A stretch of 64,000 nucleotides of DNA from Inquilinus sp052113205 (GTDB lineage Bacteria > Pseudomonadota > Alphaproteobacteria > DSM-16000 > Inquilinaceae): assembly GCF_052113205.1 (NCBI RefSeq), contig NZ_JBFRCU010000007.1, positions 62,001 through 126,000 of the forward strand, given 5' to 3'. Below the pieces are notes generated by a model. That model was not told the DNA's origin. It ran no database searches and worked only from the letters and a program-made list of their open reading frames with translations. Both the position numbers and the translations under genes were made by a program. Positions 38,637 through 46,157 of this stretch are shown one piece after another (position 1 is the stretch's first letter; every line of letters starts with the position of its first letter).

Positions 38637-40057
38637 CGGTCCCCCGGCACACGGAAGGTTTCGAGCGGCGTGTGGCGGCTGAGGTTCTCGAAGCCGTCGG
38701 AGGTGACAAGGTAGCAATCCCCGATATTGCAGCCGGCCGACTGGGCTTCGAGCCATTGCGCGTGCAGCACGAAGACCATTCCTTCCTCGAGTCTGTCGTG
38801 GTTGTGCGAGGAGACATTGAAGCTGTTCTGCGCGCCGGCCATGCCGACCGAATGACCGAGATTTGGATTATGGGGCCCGTGGGTGGCGGGGTAGACATGC
38901 ATCAGCCTGCGTCCGCGCGCCTCCCAATCGGCGTCCGCCACATACTGCATCGGCACGGGCCGCGGCCCGCCATCATCGGCCGCCTGCCAGTTGTAGGGCA
39001 TGGTGCGCGCATGCGGCGAGGTGAGCAGGCCGTGCTCGATGTAGGAATCGAACGCCGCGTTGTTGATATCGCTGACGAGCGCGCCGGGTCGGATCAGCCG
39101 TTCCGCGCGCCTGAGCCCGTCGGTGCAGGCGGCGAGCACCTTCTCCTGCCGCGCGGTGATCTCGCCCACCGCGATCATGCGGGCGGTCTGCGCCGTGTAG
39201 CCCTGATAGGTGACGTTGGAGATGTAGAGGTTGATCAGGTCGCCGGTCCGCACCACGCGGCCATAGGGCTTGCCGCAATGCGTGCCGTACTGGTTGACGC
39301 CGATCTGGTAGCCGTCGCCGGTCTCGCCGCCGCGGGCCAACTGGGCGAAGGTGAATGCCGCATAGATCTCGGCGTCGGTCACGCCGGGACGGGTGACATG
39401 ATAGGCGGCCTGGGTGCCGATGGAGATCAACTGCGCGGCCGCCCGGACCATCTCGATCTCGCGCGGCGAGCGGATCTTCTGCATGCGGTCGATGATCGGG
39501 TTGTCGGAGACGAACCTCGCCTTCGGCATCAGGTCGTCGAGATGGCCGAACAGGGATGAGCTGGTCCGGTCGCCGAGCCGGCCGATCTGCCCGGCGGAAA
39601 GTCCGAGATCGCACAGGATCTTCGCGGCGGCTTCCGCAGTCCTTGCCGTCGACGAGCCGGGCCGGTCGGCATATTCGCGGCCGATCGCGCCGATCTGCCA
39701 GATCTGGTCCACGCCGACCGGTTCGCCGCCTGGCGGCAGGATGACCGACTGGGTGAAGAACGACAGCAGCACCATTTCCTTGTCGCTGTCGGTCGGAATG
39801 ATCAGCACGCCCTCGCGCATCCAGTCGCAGACGTAGCGCAGATAGGCGTTCGAGGTGTGGAACCAGCCGACCATGTCGGTGTGGACGACCAGCGCATCGT
39901 GCTCCGCCAGCACCGCCTCGCGGCGGATGCGGCGCACCCGTTCCGCGAACTCGTCATCCGGCAGCGGCAGAGGCGGGCTGAATTCGAAATCGGGTTCGAA
40001 ACCGGCCAGCAGGGATTCGATCCGGCGTCCGGATGCCGGAATACGGTGCATGGTCAC
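38633..40057 (-). CDS. M24-like pita-bread protein lacking most metal ligands
   Basis: This 474-residue protein has the two-domain architecture of Xaa-Pro dipeptidase/creatinase relatives. In the catalytic domain the expected Asp-Asp pair is replaced (LINLYISN, GYTAQTARM), the first Glu is His (FVLHAQW) and the second Glu is Gly (NIGDCYLV); only the His motif (LGHSVGM) remains. It is therefore unlikely to be a dinuclear metallopeptidase. It may work metal-free, as creatinase does, or bind a ligand. A GTG at 40057 is taken as start (AAGGA upstream); an ATG at 40051 is possible. It is in an operon with the ABC importer and flavin reductase. Confidence 0.8.
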   Translation of the reverse strand: MTMHRIPASGRRIESLLAGFEPDFEFSPPLPLPDDEFAERVRRIRREAVLAEHDALVVHTDMVGWFHTSNAYLRYVCDWMREGVLIIPTDSDKEMVLLSFFTQSVILPPGGEPVGVDQIWQIGAIGREYADRPGSSTARTAEAAAKILCDLGLSAGQIGRLGDRTSSSLFGHLDDLMPKARFVSDNPIIDRMQKIRSPREIEMVRAAAQLISIGTQAAYHVTRPGVTDAEIYAAFTFAQLARGGETGDGYQIGVNQYGTHCGKPYGRVVRTGDLINLYISNVTYQGYTAQTARMIAVGEITARQEKVLAACTDGLRRAERLIRPGALVSDINNAAFDSYIEHGLLTSPHARTMPYNWQAADDGGPRPVPMQYVADADWEARGRRLMHVYPATHGPHNPNLGHSVGMAGAQNSFNVSSHNHDRLEEGMVFVLHAQWLEAQSAGCNIGDCYLVTSDGFENLSRHTPLETFRVPGDR

Positions 40058-40100
40058 GACGCAATGTTCCTTTTTGCGCCCGCGGAGGGCGAGGTCGGCG

Positions 40101-40904
40101 TTAGCGGGAGGGGCCGAAGAGTTTGCGGCCGGTAACCACGACGACGAGCGTCACGGCGATCAGGATGCCGGACATCGCGGCGACCCGGACATCGAGGGAT
40201 TCCTCGATCATCGCGAACATGCGAAGCGGCAGGACCGTGGTGCGCGCATCGGCGAGGAAGAGCGAGACCGAGACGTTGTCGAGCGATTGGATGAACACCA
40301 GGAACGCGCCGGCGAGGATGCCCGGAACCAGCAGCGGCAGGATCACCCGCCGCAGCGTCGTCATGGGCGTCGCACCCAGGGTGGTCGACGCTTCCGCCAG
40401 GGACGGATCCATGCCCTGCGCGATGACGGCCGTTGCGCGATACATCAACGGCCCGAACACCACGATATGCCCGGCAACCGTGAGCCAAAGCGACGGCCGA
40501 AGGCCGACGAGGCTCGATACCACCAACGCCGCGAGCCCATAGACCAGGCTGGGCAGCACCAGCGGCGCCAGGAGCAGCGGCTCGGTGAGGTTGGCCGCCC
40601 GGCCCCGGATGCGGGCCATGCCGATGCTGGCGGGCACCGCGAACAGCAGCGAGCCGATCACCGCGAGGCCGGCGATCTTCAGCGAATTGAACGCGGCGAT
40701 ATGTTCCGTCGCCGATACGACCGGATCGAGCAGAGCCGCGTACCAGCGCAGGGAGAGACCTTGCGGCGGGAACTGAAGCGTCTGGCCGGCCGTGAACGAC
40801 ATCACCAGGGCGATGGCGATCGGCGCGATGAGGTAGAGAATGGCCAGCCCGCCGATGCCGTAGACAAAGGCCCGGTAGAGAAAGGTCGAGGCGGCGTCAC
40901 GCAT
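40101..40904 (-). CDS. ABC transporter permease (PotC-type)
   Basis: This is a membrane subunit of 267 residues with about six hydrophobic segments. The EAA docking loop reads EASTTLGATPMTTLRRVILP. It belongs to the spermidine/putrescine/iron class of importers. The ATG at 40904 overlaps the preceding permease stop by 8 bp. It is followed 43 bp later by the M24-like gene. Confidence 0.9.
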   Translation of the reverse strand: MRDAASTFLYRAFVYGIGGLAILYLIAPIAIALVMSFTAGQTLQFPPQGLSLRWYAALLDPVVSATEHIAAFNSLKIAGLAVIGSLLFAVPASIGMARIRGRAANLTEPLLLAPLVLPSLVYGLAALVVSSLVGLRPSLWLTVAGHIVVFGPLMYRATAVIAQGMDPSLAEASTTLGATPMTTLRRVILPLLVPGILAGAFLVFIQSLDNVSVSLFLADARTTVLPLRMFAMIEESLDVRVAAMSGILIAVTLVVVVTGRKLFGPSR

Positions 40905-41733
40905 GGCCGACGAGCCTCCGATGACGGGCGATCGCGGACAGAGCCAGAAGAAGGCTGCCGGTGGACAGCAGCAGGACCACCGCGATCGCGGATGCCAAGG
41001 GCCAGTCGAACAGCACGCCGACCTCGCGGTAGATGAGCTGCGGCATGTAAACGTTGCGGGCGCCACCGATCACCGCCTGGGTCACGAAGGATGCGCTGGT
41101 GCTGGCGAAGACCAGGATCCAGCCGGCGAGGAGGCCCGGCAGCATGAGCGGAAGCAGCACGGTCAGGAACACTCGCCACGGCCCGGCCCCGGCCACCTCG
41201 GCGGCATCGGTCAACTGCTTGTTGACGCGCGACAGCACGGCGATCAGCGGCAGGATGATCAGCGGCAGGTCGATCTGGCACATGGTCAGCACCAGCCCCA
41301 GTTCCGTGAACATCAGGCTGACGGGCTGTCCGGTGAAGCCGAGGCCGAGCAGGGCCTGGCTGATCGGCCCCTGGCGGCCGAGGATCACGATCCATGCGAA
41401 GGTGCGGACGACATTGCTCGTCAGCATCGGAATCAGTGACAGAAAGATGATGATTTGCCGCGTCCGGGAGCCGCTGTGCCAGTAAAGCAGCGCGATCGGA
41501 ATGCCGAGCAACGTCGTTCCGATGACGGTCAGGACGCCGAGCCGGACAGTGTTCATGAGCACACGGAAGTTGAACGGATCGCCGAGGAATGCCGAATAGT
41601 TCTCGAGCGAGATGCCGGCCTTCCCGGAAAAGCTGTAGGCAACGAGCAGGGCGAGCGGCGTCACGAAGAACACCACCGAAAGCAGGAGCATCGGAAGGAG
41701 ATACGGAGCGCCGCTCGACCTCATCGTCGTCAT
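40897..41733 (-). CDS. ABC transporter permease (PotB-type)
   Basis: This is a membrane subunit of 278 residues with six hydrophobic segments. The docking loop is DAAEVAGAGPWRVFLTVLLP. It pairs with the PotC-type subunit. The start ATG at 41733 overlaps the binding-protein stop by 4 bp; a second in-frame ATG three codons later is also possible. Confidence 0.9.
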   Translation of the reverse strand: MTTMRSSGAPYLLPMLLLSVVFFVTPLALLVAYSFSGKAGISLENYSAFLGDPFNFRVLMNTVRLGVLTVIGTTLLGIPIALLYWHSGSRTRQIIIFLSLIPMLTSNVVRTFAWIVILGRQGPISQALLGLGFTGQPVSLMFTELGLVLTMCQIDLPLIILPLIAVLSRVNKQLTDAAEVAGAGPWRVFLTVLLPLMLPGLLAGWILVFASTSASFVTQAVIGGARNVYMPQLIYREVGVLFDWPLASAIAVVLLLSTGSLLLALSAIARHRRLVGHA

Positions 41734-42770
41734 CCCCCTGCCACGAGCGTGTCGAACGCCCTGATCCAGGCGGCCCGGTTCTTGTTGATCAGCGTCCAGT
41801 CCGGATAGACCAGCGATGCGACCTGCTCGCGCGTGACATAGGCCGCGATGCCGGGTGTCAGCTCGACATCCCGGTTGGTCGGGAACATCTCCGAAGGCGG
41901 CAACTTCAGGACGTCCTGGGCGGCCTTCGAGATGGCTGCGTCCATATAGGCATAGGCCGCGTCGACATTCCGCGAACCCTTGGCCAGGTGGATGTTGACG
42001 GGCGCGGCTGGGGACCCTGTCTCGGGGTGGGCGAACTCGGCCGCGAGGCCCAGCGCCTTCAGGTGCGCCACATTGTTGGTCGAGCACATGAACACCGCGA
42101 TCTCGCCCTGCTGATACAGCGTCATCTGGTGGTTGGTGCTGTCGATGACGGTCTTGAGGTTCTCGGGATGATCCCTGAACAGCTTGAAGACCGCGTCCAT
42201 GTCGTCCGGACCCGTGCCGAAGATCTTCGCCAGCTGGGTATAGGCCATGACCGCGGTGTTTGATCCGAACCCCGTCCACGAGACCTTGCCGGCATAGGCC
42301 GGGTTCTCGAACAGATCGCGATAGCCGGCGGGCTTCGGCACCATGTCGGGATTGTAGGCAATGCCGTTGACCTCGACGGTGACGGTCGGGCCGTACTCTC
42401 CCTGGAAGGCGGGATCGAGCATGGCCCAGTTGGAAAGCTTGCCCGGATCGATCTTCTGGATCAGCCCGTTCTCGATCGCGACCGCGCCCTGTCCCGGCGA
42501 CATCAGAAGCGTGTCGTAAGCCGGATTGTCCGGGCTTGCCTGGACCTTCGCCAGTTGGTCCTGGGCCAAAGCGGGCGCGATGGTGAGATCGTAGCCGGCC
42601 GCCGAAACGAGCGGCGTCAGCACGCGCCGGTAGGCATCCTCCCAACCGCCGGGAAAGGTCGCGGCGACGAGCGAGCCGGCGGCGCGCGCCCTGGCCGGCA
42701 ACAGTGCGGCCGTTGCGACGCCTGCCGCAAGGAGCCCGAAACCGCGTCTGTTCAATCCGAATTCGGTCAT
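41730..42770 (-). CDS. ABC transporter extracellular solute-binding protein (polyamine/Fe class)
   Basis: This is a periplasmic receptor of 346 residues (SBP family 1/8-like). The N-terminus NRRGFGLLAAGVATAALLP looks like a twin-arginine-like or Sec signal, cleaved near ARARAAG. The mature region starts LVAATFPGGWEDAYRRV and includes NGIAYNPDMVPKPAGYRDLF, typical of putrescine-binding-like proteins. The ATG at 42770 has GGAGAGG upstream. The ligand is unknown; small cations or amine-containing compounds are usual for the class. Confidence 0.9.
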   Translation of the reverse strand: MTEFGLNRRGFGLLAAGVATAALLPARARAAGSLVAATFPGGWEDAYRRVLTPLVSAAGYDLTIAPALAQDQLAKVQASPDNPAYDTLLMSPGQGAVAIENGLIQKIDPGKLSNWAMLDPAFQGEYGPTVTVEVNGIAYNPDMVPKPAGYRDLFENPAYAGKVSWTGFGSNTAVMAYTQLAKIFGTGPDDMDAVFKLFRDHPENLKTVIDSTNHQMTLYQQGEIAVFMCSTNNVAHLKALGLAAEFAHPETGSPAAPVNIHLAKGSRNVDAAYAYMDAAISKAAQDVLKLPPSEMFPTNRDVELTPGIAAYVTREQVASLVYPDWTLINKNRAAWIRAFDTLVAGG

Positions 42771-42793
42771 GGATTGGCGCCTCTCCTGTTGGA

Positions 42794-43969
42794 TCAGTTG
42801 CCGGTGTCGCGCGGGAAGACGTGACACCGGTCGGTGTCGACCTGGATGTAGACCCGGTCGCCCGGGACGGCCGCACGGCCTGCGGCGCCGCGCATCTCGG
42901 TGGCACGGATCTCGGTCCCGTCGACCAGCCGGAGGTCGTGGACCAGGGTCGGCCCGAGCGGAACGGAGATGGTGAGGCGCGCCTCGATCGTTGCCGGCCC
43001 GGGGGCAGCAAGGAGGCGCACATCCTCCGGCCGGCAGGTGACGACCACCGGCGCACCGGCGATGAACTGGAGATCCCGCTTCAGCACGAGGGTATCGCCC
43101 GTCGAAAGCCTGACCATTGCCTCATGGCCGCGAGAGGCTTCGACGATGCCCGGAAGCCGGCTTGCGTGGCCGATGAAGCTGTTCACGAAGAGAGTCTTCG
43201 GGTGGTCGTAGACGGTGGTCGGGCTGTCGATCTGCTCGACGCGGCCCCGATTCATCAGGACCAGCCGGGTCGCCAGGCTCTGCGCTTCCTCCTGGTCGTG
43301 GGTGACGATCAGCGTGGTGACGCCAAGCGATTTTTGCAGGCGCAGCATCTCGACCTGGAGATCGAAACGCAGCGCCCGGTCCAGCGCCCCGAAGGGTTCG
43401 TCGAGCAGCAGCAGCGACGGCCGGGCCGCAAGAGCGCGCGCGACAGCCACGCGCTGCTGCTGGCCGCCCGACAGCTCGCGCGGCAGGCGGCTGCCAAAGC
43501 CGTCGAGGCGGATCAGCGCAAGCAGTTCGGCGACCCTGGCGCGCCGCTCGGGCCGCGGCACGCGTTGGCAGGCCAGCGGATAGGCAATGTTCTCGGCGAC
43601 CGTCAGGTGAGGAAACAGCGCATAGTTCTGAAAGACCATGCCGATGCCGCGCGCTCGGGCGGACAGAACCGTGAGATTCGTCGTTCCCAGCGAGATGATG
43701 CCGCGGTTGGGCCGGATCAGGCCGGCGATCGCCCGAAGCACCGTGGACTTGCCGCAGCCGCTCGGGCCGAGCAGGGCCGCGATCTCGCCGGCGGGAACAT
43801 CGAAGCTGACATCGTCGACCGCCGGCGCGGTTCCTCCATAGGAATGCGTGAGAGCGCGCACCGACAGGGCGCGAGCGCTCATCGGCGCGGCCGACGCGAT
43901 TCGTGCCGCTGTGGCGGTGCCGGGCCCGAATTCCGGAGTGGAGCGCGCGAGAGCAGGGTTCGTGTCCAT
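42794..43969 (-). CDS. ABC transporter ATP-binding protein (PotA-type)
   Basis: This is the energising subunit, about 391 residues: Walker A GPSGCGKST, Q-loop MVFQNYALFPH, signature LSGGQQQRVAVARAL, Walker B LLLLDEPFGALD, and a C-terminal TOBE regulatory domain. The start is uncertain: ATG at 43969 is used, but ATGs at 43993 and 43882 are in frame and none has a convincing ribosome-binding site; 43882 would give the shortest, most typical N-terminus. It is the first gene of a six-gene leftward operon, divergent from the GntR gene at 44174. Confidence 0.88.
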   Translation of the reverse strand: MDTNPALARSTPEFGPGTATAARIASAAPMSARALSVRALTHSYGGTAPAVDDVSFDVPAGEIAALLGPSGCGKSTVLRAIAGLIRPNRGIISLGTTNLTVLSARARGIGMVFQNYALFPHLTVAENIAYPLACQRVPRPERRARVAELLALIRLDGFGSRLPRELSGGQQQRVAVARALAARPSLLLLDEPFGALDRALRFDLQVEMLRLQKSLGVTTLIVTHDQEEAQSLATRLVLMNRGRVEQIDSPTTVYDHPKTLFVNSFIGHASRLPGIVEASRGHEAMVRLSTGDTLVLKRDLQFIAGAPVVVTCRPEDVRLLAAPGPATIEARLTISVPLGPTLVHDLRLVDGTEIRATEMRGAAGRAAVPGDRVYIQVDTDRCHVFPRDTGN

Positions 43970-44060
43970 GCAGTTTATGGAAGCAAGCGCCATGCCAACC
44001 CGTGCAGATAATAAAAATCTTAACTTAACTAACTGAATCACATGGAAAATTCATTCGAAA

Positions 44061-44082
44061 AACAAAGTTACGAAACTTTGTT
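44061..44082. promoter_or_regulatory. Perfect 9-bp palindrome between divergent ABC and GntR genes
   Basis: AACAAAGTT and AACTTTGTT flank ACGA, in a markedly AT-rich stretch (about 43995-44110) in otherwise GC-rich DNA. It lies 92 bp upstream of the PotA-type start and 92 bp upstream of the GntR start, so it is well placed to control both. A smaller overlapping symmetry (TTGT/ACAA around TCG) follows. The likely binder is the adjacent GntR protein; this is inferred. Confidence 0.6.
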
Positions 44083-44173
44083 CGACAAAATTTTCAAACT
44101 AACATGCGCAAGAAATAGCGCATCCAAACGCGCCAATTGGTGTAAATGTGGGCAGCCGCATACGGAGATCGCA

Positions 44174-44929
44174 GTGCGAACCAGCGTAAAACGCCGCGCC
44201 AAACCGCTGACCCAAGCTCAGGAGGCGCGGTTCGACTCCGTGGACGCAACGGAGGACGTCAGCGACCGGATCTGTGCGACTCTGGCCGCGGCCATCCGCG
44301 AAGGTGCGCTGAGGCCGGGATCCAAGATTCTGGAGGACGCGATCGCAGAGCACTTCGGGGTGAGCCGGACGGTCGTGCGCGGTGCGCTGGGCATTCTCGA
44401 GCATGACCATCTGCTGGAGCGTAAGCGAAACCGTGGCTCGTTTGTCGCCGAGCCCTCCATCGACCAGGCCCAGGAGCTGTTCGAGGCCCGTAGATCGATC
44501 GAACGCGTGATCCTCGAACTTGCGATCGGGCGCGCTTCGGCCGCCGACTGCGATCGGCTCAACGCCATCATCGAGCAGGAGCACGTCGTTCGTCAGGGCA
44601 CGGACGAGAAGGCGAAGGCCGGCCTGTCCGGGCAATTCCATGTCGAGCTGGCGCGCATCAGCGGAAACGGGGTCCTGGCGGAGCTCCTGGAAAAGGTCGT
44701 GGCGCGGCTTTCGCTGGTGATGGCGCTCTATGAGGACGAGCGCCATGACGATTGCGGCACCGACCATCACAGAGCCATTCTTGCCGCCGTGCGAGACAAG
44801 GACCTCGATCGCGCGCAGCACCTGATGGCCGAGCACCTGTCGGACATCGAGGGGCGGGTCCGGCTGACCCAGGACCATGGTGACCGCCATACCTTCGAGT
44901 CGGTGCTGGCCAACTTCTCGACTCAATGA
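44174..44929 (+). CDS. GntR-family transcriptional regulator (FCD type)
   Basis: This is a regulator of 251 residues. The winged helix is at about 25-90 (VSDRICATLAAAIREGAL, then AEHFGVSRTVVRGALGIL), with an FCD domain after it (FEARRSIERVILELAIGR, GQFHVELARISGN, DHHRAILAAVRDKD). The GTG at 44174 is preferred because GGAG lies seven bases before it; the frame is open back to 44042 but that part is AT-rich and Lys/Asn/Cys-rich, unlike protein from this genome. It is divergent from the polyamine-class importer operon and followed by a RidA-like gene. Confidence 0.87.
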   Translation: MRTSVKRRAKPLTQAQEARFDSVDATEDVSDRICATLAAAIREGALRPGSKILEDAIAEHFGVSRTVVRGALGILEHDHLLERKRNRGSFVAEPSIDQAQELFEARRSIERVILELAIGRASAADCDRLNAIIEQEHVVRQGTDEKAKAGLSGQFHVELARISGNGVLAELLEKVVARLSLVMALYEDERHDDCGTDHHRAILAAVRDKDLDRAQHLMAEHLSDIEGRVRLTQDHGDRHTFESVLANFSTQ

Positions 44930-44993
44930 CGGGAGCTGCCGAGGCGGCGCTCAGGGCCCGTGTATGCCAAGCGATTCACTCCATTCTAAAGAA

Positions 44994-45062
44994 ATATACA
45001 TCGCGTATACGTATTGACATACGCGGCGTATGTTCCGATATGGCGACATACGGGGCGTATGT
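44994..45062 (+). promoter_or_regulatory. Promoter overlapped by tandem 17-bp palindromes upstream of the RidA-like gene
   Basis: TTGACA at 45014-45019 and GATATG at 45037-45042, 17 bp apart, form a good sigma-70-like promoter. A perfect palindrome ACATACGCGGCGTATGT (45017-45033) lies inside it and a near-perfect one, ACATACGGGGCGTATGT (45046-45062), lies just downstream, 29 bp centre to centre. A weaker match (44994-45010) lies upstream. Occupancy would block RNA polymerase, so this looks like a repressor-controlled promoter. The adjacent GntR protein is the first candidate. Confidence 0.65.
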
Positions 45063-45156
45063 GAATGCTCGTCACGGTCAGCGGGCCTCAACCCTGAAGC
45101 CGGGCGATCGTCGCGCCGGCCGGGCGGTCCGGCGGTGTCTGCACAGGAGTCAAACG

Positions 45157-45555
45157 ATGGCCAAGCGCGATGCGATCTTCCCTGCCGGCCGGCAGGCGCT
45201 TTACGAGATCAACCGCTATTCGGCGGCGATCCGGTCGGGCGATCTGCTGTTCGTCTCGGGCCAGGTCGGCAGCCGCGAGGACGGGTCGCCCGAGCCGGAC
45301 TTCGCCAAGCAGGTCCAGCTCGCCTTCGACAATCTCGCGGCCGTGCTGAAGGCCGCCGGCTGCACCTTCGAGGACGTCGTCGACGTCACCACCTTCCACA
45401 CCGACCCGGCCGCGCAGTGGGAGACGATCAACCCGATCCGGCTGAAGGCGATCGGCGAGCCGCCCTATCCGAACTGGACCGCGGTCGGCGTGAACTGGCT
45501 GGCGGGCTTCGATTTCGAGATCAAGGTCATCGCGCGCATTCCGCAGGCTGGCTGA
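45157..45555 (+). CDS. RidA/YjgF-family protein (variant lacking the canonical Arg)
   Basis: This 132-residue protein has the trimeric RidA fold: LFVSGQVGSREDG, AFDNLAAVLKAAGCTFEDVV and VTTFHTDP. RidA proper hydrolyses reactive enamine/imine intermediates using an Arg in a YPARS-type motif. Here the matching stretch reads YPNWTAVGV, with Trp where Arg is expected, so it probably belongs to a non-archetypal Rid subgroup with another role. The ATG at 45157 has AGGAG upstream. It has its own palindrome-controlled promoter and sits beside the importer/flavin-reductase operon. Confidence 0.9.
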   Translation: MAKRDAIFPAGRQALYEINRYSAAIRSGDLLFVSGQVGSREDGSPEPDFAKQVQLAFDNLAAVLKAAGCTFEDVVDVTTFHTDPAAQWETINPIRLKAIGEPPYPNWTAVGVNWLAGFDFEIKVIARIPQAG

Positions 45556-45601
45556 GCCGGGATGATCTCGGGTCGGATCATGCCGGTGGGGTCGTAGCGG
45601 G

Positions 45602-45763
45602 CGTTGCCGCTCCTGCTTGCGGGAGCATGTCACAACGCCCATCCCTCGCCGTCATTGCGAGGAGGCGAAGCCGACGAAGCAATCCATCGTCCCGCATGAG
45701 CGGAGGCATGGATTGCTTCGCTGCGCTCGCAATGACGGTGTTGGGGATTCCGAAAAGGTCTCG
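45602..45763. repeat. Mosaic palindromic repeat (CGTCATTGCGAGG core)
   Basis: The core at 45650-45738 begins CGTCATTGCGAGGAGGCGAA and ends with GCAATGACGG, pairing as a long hairpin. Its right tail, TGTTGGGGATTCCGAAAAGG, and its left tail (read on the minus strand, GACGGCGAGGGATGGGCG) match the tails of the element at 20771-20912, although the cores differ. It lies downstream of the RidA-like gene. Confidence 0.75.
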
Positions 45764-45879
45764 CTTGCGGGAGTCCGGAGGTGCGGGGTGGCCCGGTGAG
45801 ACCCTTGTCGAGGTCCGGCCCCGCCCTCACCCGGTCTCGCTGCGCGAGCCCGACCTCTCCCGCCAGGCGGGAGAGGCAA
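45759..45879. repeat. Degenerate copy of the 134-bp repeat, fused to the mosaic repeat
   Basis: From TCGCTTGCGGGAG the sequence follows the 134-bp family with many changes in the first half (GTGAGACCCTTGTCGAGG for GTGAGGGTTCTTTGTCGAGG) and a well-preserved second half ending GCGGGAGAGGCAA. It begins exactly where the mosaic element's right tail ends. Confidence 0.7.
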
Positions 45880-45982
45880 TACGAAGGCGCTTGGCAACTT
45901 GGTGATCTTCGGCCAGTGCGCGCCGGCGTGATCTGACCTGAAATGATCATGCTCTGATCCGGCCATCCTCGATCGACTCCAA

Positions 45983-46029
45983 GGGGCGCGTCGGTTCCGC
46001 ACAGCCGGATCCGGCGCGCCCTTTTTATT
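45983..46029 (+). terminator. Probable rho-independent terminator
   Basis: GGGCGCG (45984-45990) pairs with CGCGCCC (46015-46021), with a smaller TCCG/CGGA stem inside the loop, and the hairpin is followed by TTTTTATTT. It would end rightward transcripts from the RidA-like gene and insulate the sugar importer operon that begins at 46158. Confidence 0.65.
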
Positions 46030-46047
46030 TGCCCGCCGACAAAGCGC

Positions 46048-46104
46048 TTGACGCCGCCGGCAAAGCTCGCTTTCTTGGACGGAAGAAATTTCAGTCATTG
46101 AAAT
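46048..46104 (+). promoter_or_regulatory. Promoter and palindrome upstream of the carbohydrate importer
   Basis: TTGACG (46048-46053) with a weak TTTCTT 17 bp downstream is a possible promoter. A perfect inverted repeat, ATTTCA-GTCAT-TGAAAT (46088-46104), lies just after it and 54 bp before the binding-protein start, a good position for an operator. The SorC-type regulator encoded at 49777 is the likely binder; this is inference. Confidence 0.5.
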
Positions 46105-46157
46105 ATACATCAACAACCGGTCGCGGATGCCGCTGCCGGAGCTAGGGAGGATGAGAG

